Source: Sedimentisphaerales bacterium
Lineage (GTDB): Bacteria; Planctomycetota; Phycisphaerae; Sedimentisphaerales; Anaerobacaceae
Length of the DNA stretch: 6,431 nucleotides
NCBI GenBank assembly: GCA_016933985.1
Contig: JAFGTU010000111.1
Location: 1-6,431, forward strand
Direction of reading: 5' to 3'
Below the pieces are notes generated by a model. That model did no database searches. It was given only the letters and a program-made list of their open reading frames with translations, and was not told the DNA's origin. Numbering within the stretch: the first letter of the stretch is position 1; the number at the start of each line of letters is the position of its first letter. Positions 1 to 6,431 of the stretch are shown piece by piece. A program made the position numbers and the translations under genes.

Positions 1-668
1 ATTTTCACGCTCACCGACCTTTTCTTCGGCATGCGCCCTGTGCCCCGACACTTTTTGCAGGGATCGGTAATTACCTGCCCGCTTCCCCGGCACTGCTGGC
101 AGGCTGAAACCATTTGGAAGAAGCCGCCGCCCCTCGCAACCTGGCCCGTACCTCCGCACGCCGGACACCGGCCGGGTTTCTTGCCTTTCGCGCAGCCGCT
201 GCCGCTACATTCGGGACAGAGGTCCTGACGTGTAAACTCGATTGTCTTCTCGGCGCCTGTGGAGACATCATTGAGGGTAAGCTCAACTGATGTTTCGAGG
301 TCGTAGCCGCGACTGGCCGCGCTGCGCTGAGAGGCCCTGCGTCCGTGACCACCCCCAAATATTCCACCGAACAGGTCGTCCAGCCCGAACATGCTGAAGA
401 TGTCTTCGGCGTTTATCCGCGAGAAGTCGTGCATCCCCGTTCCTCGCAGCCCTTCGTGCCCGAACTGGTCGTATCGCTGTCGTTTCTCGGCGTCGCTCAG
501 GACCTCGTATGCCTCGGCGCACTCTTTGAACTTGCCTTCGGCCTCTTTATCGCCCGGATTCTTATCCGGGTGATACTTCATAGCCGAACGCCGGTAGGCG
601 CGTTTGATGTCGTCAGCCGAGGCGTCTTTCTTAACGCCAAGAACATCATAGTAGTCACGTTTAGGCAT
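1..668 (-). CDS. dnaJ: Chaperone protein DnaJ (Hsp40), 3' end cut off by window
   Basis: Co-chaperone that stimulates the ATPase of DnaK and delivers unfolded clients to it in the cytosol. The 222 visible residues begin MPKRDYYDVLGV, a standard DnaJ N-terminus. The J domain (about residues 4-70) has the catalytic HPD at 33-35. A Gly/Phe-rich linker (about 91-109, with FGGIFGGG) follows. The zinc-binding domain is complete, with all four CXXCXGXG repeats: CPECSGSG (151), CPACGGTG (168), CQQCRGSG (190) and CKKCRGTG (204). This makes it a true class I DnaJ rather than a J-domain-only protein. The frame runs off the left edge just after zinc repeat 4, so most of the C-terminal substrate-binding domain is missing; a full DnaJ is usually about 370-390 residues. 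The ATG is at 668-666. No strong Shine-Dalgarno precedes it, and a repeat-like sequence reaches to within about 15 nt of the start. It lies 212 nt downstream of groEL copy 1, so it may have its own promoter. Confidence 0.97.
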   Translation of the reverse strand, partial: MPKRDYYDVLGVKKDASADDIKRAYRRSAMKYHPDKNPGDKEAEGKFKECAEAYEVLSDAEKRQRYDQFGHEGLRGTGMHDFSRINAEDIFSMFGLDDLFGGIFGGGHGRRASQRSAASRGYDLETSVELTLNDVSTGAEKTIEFTRQDLCPECSGSGCAKGKKPGRCPACGGTGQVARGGGFFQMVSACQQCRGSGQVITDPCKKCRGTGRMPKKRSVSVK

Positions 669-680
669 AATCGCGCCAGA

Positions 681-824
681 ATCCGAAATTCGAATATCGA
701 AATTCGAAACAACGCCAAAACCAAAATCTCAAATGCTCAAAACCCAAACGTTTGTGTCATTTGAATTTCGGTCATTCGAATTTGTTTCCACCGCAAGGTG
801 TCCTGCGGAGTATTTCGAATTTCG
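681..824. repeat. AT-rich mosaic repeat built on an ATTCGAA core
   Basis: This non-coding stretch between groEL copy 1 and dnaJ contains four TTCGAA palindromes (689-694, 703-708, 775-780, 814-819). The 11-mer CGAAATTCGAA occurs twice in direct orientation at 684-694 and 698-708, a 14-bp period. The 12-mer at 698-709 is repeated in inverted orientation at 813-824, and CCGAAATTC at 683-691 is inverted at 763-771. A perfect palindrome CAAACGTTTG lies at 745-754, and a GC-rich hairpin sits at 791-808. The base composition is clearly more AT-rich than the flanking genes. From memory, ATTCGAA-rich spacers of this style recur in genomes of Planctomycetota and Omnitrophota; this window alone cannot prove dispersal. 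No protein-coding signal is seen here. Confidence 0.7.
791..808. other. GC-rich hairpin inside the ATTCGAA repeat
   Basis: CCGC (791-794) and AGG (796-798) pair with CCT (802-804) and GCGG (805-808), leaving a bulged A at 795 and a TGT loop. This gives a 7-bp stem with one bulge. It stands out as the only GC-rich patch in the AT-rich repeat. No run of T follows on either strand, so it does not look like an intrinsic terminator; it may be an internal module of the repeat. Confidence 0.5.
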
Positions 825-838
825 TGCTTCGTGCTTAT

Positions 839-858
839 CGCAGTGCCACTGCGTGGCA
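839..858. other. Overlapping alternative hairpins downstream of groEL copy 1
   Basis: Two mutually exclusive stems share the same bases. CGCAGTG (839-845) is the inverted copy of CACTGCG (847-853) with a single base between. TGCCAC (844-849) is the inverted copy of GTGGCA (853-858) with a 3-nt loop. The site starts 23 nt past the groEL copy 1 stop, reading leftward. It could end or stabilise the groESL transcript, but no T-run follows on the minus strand. A shorter stem, CAGG/CCTG (868-871 with 876-879), lies right after the stop codon. Confidence 0.45.
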
Positions 859-880
859 ACACACGTTCAGGACGACCTGC

Positions 881-2503
881 TTACCTCACAGAACCAGCTA
901 TCGGCTCTTCTTCTTCGTCTTTGAGTTCGGTTACGAGTACGTCGGTGGTAAGCATCAGGCCGGCGACGGAGGCAGCCATCTCAAGCGCCGTCCTGGCAAC
1001 CTTTGCGGGGTCGATGATTCCGGTCTTGACCATATCGACGAACTGCCCCGTATTGGCGTCATAGCCGATATTCTTGTTCTTGGGGAGCTTCTCCAGTAGC
1101 TGGGCAGCGACCACGTCTCCGGGCTCGCCCGAGTTATCAACGATTTGCATCGTCGGCGCCTTGAGCGCGCCAACCACAATGTCGAAGCCGATCTTCTCGT
1201 CGCCCTTAGCTTTGGCCCTGGCCTTTTCGACCTCTGGTATCGCACGGAGGAAGACAACTCCGCCGCCGGCGACAACACCCTCTTCGGTAGCCGCACGCGT
1301 GGCGTGAAGGGCATCTTCGAGCAGGTCTTTGCGCTCTTTCATTTCCGCTTCGGTCGGCGCCCCGGCCTTGATGACGGCGACGCCGCCGGTCAATTTCGCC
1401 AGACGCTCCTGGAGCTTTTCACGGTCGTAATCGCTCGTGCTCTTCTCGATCTGGCCTCGAATCTGGTCGCATCGTGCCGTGATGTCTTTCTTCTTGCCGG
1501 CGCCTTCAATGATCGTCGTGGTGTCCTTATCGATAACGATCTTCTTGGCCTGGCCCAATTGTGAAAGCTCGATATTCTCCAGCTTCAAACCAAGGTCCTC
1601 AGTAATCACCTGGCCGCCGGTGGCAATGCCCAAATCGCCGAGCATGGCCTTTCTGCGGTCTCCGAAGCCCGGCGCCTTGACGGCACAGACCTTCAGTATT
1701 CCCTGTAGCCGGTTGATAACCATCGCCGCCAGGGCTTCTCCCTCGACATCCTCGGCCACAACCAACAGAGGCCTGCCCACGTGGGCGATCTTCTCCAGCA
1801 GCGGGATAATCTCACGAACGTTGGAAATCTTACTCTCGTGCAGCAGGATATAGGCGTCTTCGAGAACCGCTTCGAGCGTATTGGGGTTGGTCATGAAATA
1901 GGGCGAGATGTAGCCCTTCTCGAACTGCATTCCCTCGACGACCTCCAGCTCGCTGAGCATACCCTTTCCTTCTTCAACCTCGATAACGCCCTCGGCTCCG
2001 ACTTTATCGAAGGCCTTTGCGAGGATTTCGCCCACTTCCGGATCGTTGTTGGCGCTAATGGTGGCAACCTTGGCGATATCGTCGTGGCCCTTAACGGGCA
2101 CGCTCACGGACTTGATGAATTCCGCGGCGACCGCGGCCGCCTTGTTAATGCCGCGCTGGAGAGCCATCGGATTCGCCCCGGCGGTGACGTGCCTGAGGCC
2201 GCCGACGTAAATCGCCTCGGCAAGGACCGTCGAGGTCGTCGTCCCGTCCCCGACAACGTCGGAAGTCTTGCTCGCGACCTGGTTGACCATTTTTGCGCCC
2301 ATATTCTGGAACGGGTCGGGAAGGTCTATCTCCTTGCTGACCGAGACCCCGTCCTTGGTGACCTTAGGAGAGCCCCAGCTCTTGTGCAGGATAACGTTTC
2401 TTCCCGTAGGACCCAAAGTGACCTTGACCGCATGGGCCAACTGGCTAAGGCCATCTTTGAGCTGCGCTCTTCCCGTATCGTTAAACATTAATTGCTTTGC
2501 CAT
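881..2503 (-). CDS. groEL: Chaperonin GroEL (Hsp60), copy 1, groES-linked, no GGM tail
   Basis: ATP-driven folding chamber of two heptameric rings that encloses non-native proteins under the GroES lid in the cytosol. The 540-residue product matches the usual size (E. coli 548). The N-terminus has LGPTGRNV (30-37). ATP-site residues are present: D51 in TKDG, D86 in GDGTTT, and the Asp of LEDALHATR near 397. The apical domain has GYISPYF, the client- and GroES-binding face, then AEDVEGEALA and KAPGFGDRRKAML; EEGVVAGGGV and DPAKVARTALEMAASVAGL follow. Trp43 replaces the Phe of E. coli position 44. The C-terminus ends EEEEPIAGSVR, acidic and without the Gly-Gly-Met tail of most GroELs. The ATG at 2503 is chosen over an in-frame ATG at 2611 because MAKQLMFND is the family N-terminus, a Shine-Dalgarno (GAGGT) lies 7 nt upstream, and the extra 36 residues would cover the spacer and part of groES. 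It follows groES by 82 nt, the classic groES-groEL order. Confidence 0.98.
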   Translation of the reverse strand: MAKQLMFNDTGRAQLKDGLSQLAHAVKVTLGPTGRNVILHKSWGSPKVTKDGVSVSKEIDLPDPFQNMGAKMVNQVASKTSDVVGDGTTTSTVLAEAIYVGGLRHVTAGANPMALQRGINKAAAVAAEFIKSVSVPVKGHDDIAKVATISANNDPEVGEILAKAFDKVGAEGVIEVEEGKGMLSELEVVEGMQFEKGYISPYFMTNPNTLEAVLEDAYILLHESKISNVREIIPLLEKIAHVGRPLLVVAEDVEGEALAAMVINRLQGILKVCAVKAPGFGDRRKAMLGDLGIATGGQVITEDLGLKLENIELSQLGQAKKIVIDKDTTTIIEGAGKKKDITARCDQIRGQIEKSTSDYDREKLQERLAKLTGGVAVIKAGAPTEAEMKERKDLLEDALHATRAATEEGVVAGGGVVFLRAIPEVEKARAKAKGDEKIGFDIVVGALKAPTMQIVDNSGEPGDVVAAQLLEKLPKNKNIGYDANTGQFVDMVKTGIIDPAKVARTALEMAASVAGLMLTTDVLVTELKDEEEEPIAGSVR

Positions 2504-2510
2504 ATCTTTT

Positions 2511-2515
2511 ACCTC
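2511..2515 (-). promoter_or_regulatory. Ribosome binding site of groEL copy 1
   Basis: GAGGT on the minus strand, 7 nt before the ATG at 2503. It supports that start over the in-frame upstream ATG at 2611. Confidence 0.75.
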
Positions 2516-2550
2516 GCATAATATCTTTATTCTTCTTGGTGTCTTCGTGT

Positions 2551-2572
2551 CCCCGGCAGGGGCCCTTAGGGC
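2551..2572. other. Two abutting small hairpins in the groES-groEL spacer
   Basis: CCCC (2551-2554) pairs with GGGG (2559-2562) around a GGCA loop. GCCC (2562-2565) pairs with GGGC (2569-2572) around TTA. The two share base 2562. They lie 13 nt after the groES stop on the minus strand. With no T-run they are unlikely to terminate transcription; such intercistronic stems can act as mRNA processing or stability elements, which is inference here. The adjacent bases 2535-2550, GACACGAAGACACCAA on the minus strand, resemble a phrase I recall from dispersed intergenic repeats of environmental bacteria. Confidence 0.4.
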
Positions 2573-2585
2573 TTTGCGGCAAATC

Positions 2586-2876
2586 CTACTTTTCGATAAT
2601 CCCAAGGACATCGCTTTCCTTGAGAATCACATACTTTTCGTTGTCGATTTCGACGTCGCTGCCCATATACTTGGCGTAGAGGACTTTGTCGTTCTTCTTC
2701 ACGGACATCTTCGCCCGTTTTCCGTCGTCGAGCAGCGGTCCCGGCCCGACTGCTATTACGGTGCCCATCTGCGGCTTTTCCTTTGCGCTGTCCGGCAGTA
2801 TAATCCCGCCCGAGGTCTTCTCCTCGGCCTGCGACTGCTTGATTACAATTCGATCATCCAAAGGTCTAAGTTTCAT
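2586..2876 (-). CDS. groES: Co-chaperonin GroES (Hsp10)
   Basis: Heptameric lid that binds the apical domains of an ATP-bound GroEL ring and seals the folding chamber. At 96 residues it is the normal family length (E. coli 97). It starts MKLRPLDDRIVIK, the conserved first strand. The mobile loop (about residues 16-33) carries GGIIL at 23-27, the hydrophobic tripeptide that docks on GroEL. MGTVIAVGPG (37-46), KVLYAKYMGSDVEI and the closing YVILKESDVLGII complete the beta barrel. An excellent Shine-Dalgarno, AAGGAG, lies 6 nt upstream of the ATG. It is 82 nt ahead of groEL copy 1 and surely partners it. It may also serve the second GroEL encoded further upstream, unless that copy has its own groES beyond the right edge. 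No CIRCE operator is visible in the 89 nt upstream. Confidence 0.98.
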   Translation of the reverse strand: MKLRPLDDRIVIKQSQAEEKTSGGIILPDSAKEKPQMGTVIAVGPGPLLDDGKRAKMSVKKNDKVLYAKYMGSDVEIDNEKYVILKESDVLGIIEK

Positions 2877-2882
2877 AACTCG

Positions 2883-2888
2883 CTCCTT
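2883..2888 (-). promoter_or_regulatory. Ribosome binding site of groES
   Basis: AAGGAG on the minus strand, 6 nt before the ATG at 2876. This is the strongest Shine-Dalgarno in the window, in keeping with high groES expression. Confidence 0.8.
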
Positions 2889-2898
2889 TATTATTCCT

Positions 2899-2918
2899 GA
2901 TAACGCTTTCTGTTAATC
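2899..2918. promoter_or_regulatory. Imperfect inverted repeat in the groES leader (possible operator)
   Basis: On the minus strand GATTAAC (2918-2912) pairs with GTTATC (2904-2899) around a 7-nt loop, with one bulged T. It sits 10 nt upstream of the groES Shine-Dalgarno, where a heat-shock operator might be expected. It does not match CIRCE (TTAGCACTC-N9-GAGTGCTAA). It is short and AT-rich, so chance is a real possibility. Confidence 0.25.
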
Positions 2919-2930
2919 CTTTACTTCACA

Positions 2931-2959
2931 ATTTATTTCAAAGCCGCCCCGGCGGCGGC
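2931..2959 (-). terminator. Terminator-like hairpin after the fucosidase gene
   Basis: A 6-bp all-GC stem, GCCGCC (2959-2954 on the minus strand) with GGCGGC (2948-2943), encloses a 5-nt loop. TTTGAAATAAATT follows on the minus strand. It starts 6 nt after the fucosidase stop codon. The T-tract is short and interrupted, so termination may be partial. If it works, groES-groEL copy 1 would need its own promoter in the roughly 50 nt that remain. Confidence 0.5.
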
Positions 2960-2965
2960 CTATAG

Positions 2966-4828
2966 TCACTTTGCAGGCGCGAGCCTGACGGACTTTAGGT
3001 TCATCACGGCGCCTTTGGGCATTGTCTTGGGCTTTACCGTCAGTGTGCAGCCGCCGGCCTTATCTACGCGGACCGTACCGAGCTTGAAGGACTTGAAATC
3101 CGTCCAACTGCCCGTCTGCTCGACCTTGCCCGCAAGCTCGTTTCCGGCCAGCCAGACGATGTATTCGCTATCCTCAGAACCGTTGGTGCAAGCGTACTCG
3201 ATCTCGACGCTGTACGGCCCCGGTTCGGCGATCTTGACGTTCCAGGTGACGTAATCGGCCGGGTCGGTCCAGAAGCCGATATTGTCCTTGCCGTTGCCGG
3301 ATTCATAAGCGGTGGTGCTGCCGTGAATAATGGCATCAATCGCTTTGAGCGTAATCGATCCATCGGCAGCGGCTACGGCGGACGGAACAGCGACATCCGG
3401 CTCGCCTTGTATTTCGAGCACTACAACCGTATTGACCGGATCGACGGCCCGATTCGGCACTGCGATAACAATATCCGCTTCGCCTTCACGCCTGACGCCA
3501 AGAGGCTCGCGCTTGCTGTCGGCGAGAAGGTATGCCTTGACGACCTTATTCTTCAAACCGGCGACGACAAGGCTGCCGTCCCTGGGCCAATCGAAGACGT
3601 GCAGATACAGCTTTCCGGGCCTGACGGTGCATCGGCCCCACGGGACCCGCCCAAAAGGACTGGCCGTCGTGCCGGTGATGCTCTCGCCGTTGATCTTCAT
3701 CCAGGCCCCTATCGCGGCCAGCCGCTCGATACTCGCAGCGGGGATAAGCCCTTCGGCCGTCGGGCCGACGTTCAGCAGGAAGTTGTCGCCCTTGCTGGCG
3801 ATATCGGCCAAGTTGTGCAGCAGGTCTTCGACGGACTTCCAGTTGTTGTCGTAGGATTTATAGCCCCAGGTGTCGTTCATCGTCATGCAGGATTCCCAAT
3901 CGACGCCGGGCAGGCCCTTGGCGGGTATCTGCTGCTCGGGGGTACCGAAATCGCCGGCATATTCCTGGTCGCCCTTGCTTAGGCCCTCCATCCCCTTACG
4001 GCCCTTGCCGACGCGGTTGTTGATTAGGATGTCCGGCTGAAGACCACGAACGTATTCGTAAAGCGCCTTGCCCTGCGGCTCGGTCCAGTCCCTGATCCAT
4101 TCGCCGTCGAACCACAGCACGCCCAAAGGCCCGTAGTTTTCAACCAGCTCCTTGAGTTGCGGCTTCATATACGTCTCGGCGTAGCGCGCGAAGTTCGGAT
4201 TCGACTTGCCGCCGTCGTTGTAGTTCGGATAGAAGGGCGCCTGGGCATCGGGGTGGTGCCAGTCCATTATCGAGTGATAGAAGCAAAGCCTGATGCCCTG
4301 CTTTTTGCACGCTACGGCCAACTCCTTTAGTATGTCGCGCTTGAAGGGCGATGCGTCCATGATATCGTACTTGGAGACCTTCGAATCCCAGAGGCAAAAG
4401 CCGTCGTGGTGCTTCGAGGTTATGACGATATACTTCATCCCGGCATTCTTGGCGATGCGGACCCACTCGTCGGCGTCGAACTTCACGGGGTTGAACTGGC
4501 CTGCCAGTTTCTCGTATTCGACGACCGGAATCTGAGCACTGTTCATAATCCACTCGCCGATGCCGCCGATGCGTTTGCCATTCCACTCACCGGCCGGCAC
4601 TGCGTACAGGCCCCAGTGAATAAACATCCCGAATCGCGCCTCTCTCCACCAGTGCATCCGCTCGTCCTTGCTCGCCTGCTTGACAGGCTCACCACAGGCG
4701 GATTTTGCATGCGTGCTCTTACAGCCTGCCGAGAACAACAGCACCGCCAGCACCGCTGCGAATGCCGCCAACAGGACATACGTGCGTATCGAGATGATGC
4801 TGCGTAACAAGATTCTTTCCTTATCCAT
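2966..4828 (-). CDS. Alpha-L-fucosidase, GH29 family, predicted lipoprotein
   Basis: Predicted to release terminal alpha-L-fucose from fucosylated glycans by a retaining mechanism, outside the cytoplasm. The 620-residue product begins with a basic N-terminus, a hydrophobic helix (about residues 17-33) and LFSAGC, a lipobox-like site with Cys36; Ser at -3 is less usual than Leu. The GH29 catalytic barrel spans about 55-390: RFGMFIHWG (65-73), KHHDGFCLWD (139-148), LWFDGEW (238-244) with D241 the probable nucleophile, and DWESCMTMNDTWGY (310-323) with E312 a candidate acid/base. SKGDNFLLNVGP (345-356) is also a family hallmark. A beta-rich segment (about 395-475) follows, then a C-terminal beta-sandwich-like domain (about 490-618), possibly carbohydrate-binding. 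The ATG at 4828 has only a weak Shine-Dalgarno. A TTG at 4810 has AAGGA 7 nt upstream and would give a shorter, more typical leader. The gene lies 61 nt after groEL copy 2 and 89 nt before groES, an unexpected place for a glycosidase. Exact linkage specificity cannot be read from the sequence. Confidence 0.93.
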   Translation of the reverse strand: MDKERILLRSIISIRTYVLLAAFAAVLAVLLFSAGCKSTHAKSACGEPVKQASKDERMHWWREARFGMFIHWGLYAVPAGEWNGKRIGGIGEWIMNSAQIPVVEYEKLAGQFNPVKFDADEWVRIAKNAGMKYIVITSKHHDGFCLWDSKVSKYDIMDASPFKRDILKELAVACKKQGIRLCFYHSIMDWHHPDAQAPFYPNYNDGGKSNPNFARYAETYMKPQLKELVENYGPLGVLWFDGEWIRDWTEPQGKALYEYVRGLQPDILINNRVGKGRKGMEGLSKGDQEYAGDFGTPEQQIPAKGLPGVDWESCMTMNDTWGYKSYDNNWKSVEDLLHNLADIASKGDNFLLNVGPTAEGLIPAASIERLAAIGAWMKINGESITGTTASPFGRVPWGRCTVRPGKLYLHVFDWPRDGSLVVAGLKNKVVKAYLLADSKREPLGVRREGEADIVIAVPNRAVDPVNTVVVLEIQGEPDVAVPSAVAAADGSITLKAIDAIIHGSTTAYESGNGKDNIGFWTDPADYVTWNVKIAEPGPYSVEIEYACTNGSEDSEYIVWLAGNELAGKVEQTGSWTDFKSFKLGTVRVDKAGGCTLTVKPKTMPKGAVMNLKSVRLAPAK

Positions 4829-4862
4829 TTTTCGCTCTCACTGAAATGCAGGTTCTTTCCTT

Positions 4863-4889
4863 CTCAGACCGGCCGTCGGTCGGTTTGAG
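4863..4889. other. Hairpin abutting the stop codon of groEL copy 2
   Basis: CTCAGACCG (4863-4871) and CGGTTTGAG (4881-4889) form a 9-bp stem with one mismatched pair around a 9-nt loop. A nested 5-bp alternative, GACCG/CGGTC (4867-4871 with 4877-4881), is also possible. It starts directly after the groEL copy 2 stop codon. Purine-rich sequence, not a T-run, follows on the minus strand, so it looks more like an mRNA-stabilising or attenuating stem than a full intrinsic terminator. Read-through into the fucosidase is plausible. Confidence 0.45.

Positions 4890-6431
<1,542 letters not shown>

Noticed and set aside
681..824. CRISPR-like array
   Set aside because: The repeated units are only 9-12 bp, occur in both orientations and have no regular spacers.
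733..1099. Plus-strand open frames across the dnaJ-groEL spacer
   Set aside because: They run through the AT-rich repeat and then antisense to groEL. Composition and lack of family resemblance argue against coding.
1781..2491. Long plus-strand open frame (236 codons)
   Set aside because: It lies antisense inside groEL copy 1, resembles no known family and has no ribosome site. It is a by-product of GC-rich coding sequence.
2504..2611. 36-residue N-terminal extension of GroEL copy 1 from an in-frame ATG at 2611
   Set aside because: It would translate the spacer and overlap the end of groES. MAKQLMFND is the family N-terminus and has its own ribosome site 7 nt upstream.
2877..2965. CIRCE heat-shock operator or sigma-32 promoter upstream of groES
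   Set aside because: No TTAGCACTC/GAGTGCTAA half-sites. CTTTGAAA loosely resembles a sigma-32 -35 box, but no CCCCAT-like -10 is present at the right distance.
3323..3982. Plus-strand open frame of 219 codons
   Set aside because: It is antisense to the GH29 catalytic domain, whose motifs are clear on the minus strand.

Overview
All five recognisable genes lie on the minus strand, so the window reads right to left. In transcription order they are: a GroEL chaperonin with a GGM tail (5' end cut off by the right edge), a secreted or lipid-anchored GH29-type alpha-L-fucosidase, groES, a second and divergent groEL without a GGM tail, and dnaJ (3' end cut off by the left edge). Gaps between them are 61, 89, 82 and 212 nt.

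The organism is bacterial and moderately GC-rich. Two groEL paralogs a few kilobases apart, a fucosidase lipoprotein among housekeeping genes, GroEL sequence style (LGPTGRNV, SPHF) and AT-rich intergenic repeats built on ATTCGAA together suggest Planctomycetota, perhaps a Phycisphaerae-like lineage known mainly from environmental genomes. This is inference from gene style; no marker gene here fixes it.

Region by region: 1-668 is dnaJ (J domain, G/F linker, all four zinc-binding repeats, start of the C-terminal domain). 669-880 is non-coding and carries a mosaic repeat with direct and inverted copies of an ATTCGAA core, plus hairpins. 881-2503 is groEL copy 1. 2504-2585 is a spacer with two short GC hairpins and a phrase that looks like a dispersed repeat. 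2586-2876 is groES. 2877-2965 holds the groES Shine-Dalgarno, an imperfect inverted repeat and a terminator-like hairpin after the fucosidase. 2966-4828 is the fucosidase. 4829-4889 holds a hairpin next to the groEL copy 2 stop codon. 4890-6431 is groEL copy 2.

GroES, GroEL and DnaJ form the classic cytosolic folding machinery: DnaJ hands clients to DnaK (not in the window), and GroES caps the GroEL cage. The fucosidase is an envelope glycan-degrading enzyme with no obvious functional tie to them, and its position between the chaperonin genes is the main oddity of gene order. I found no convincing new defence, mobile or regulatory system. The points most worth a second look are the specialised pair of GroELs, the inserted fucosidase and the repeat just upstream of dnaJ.
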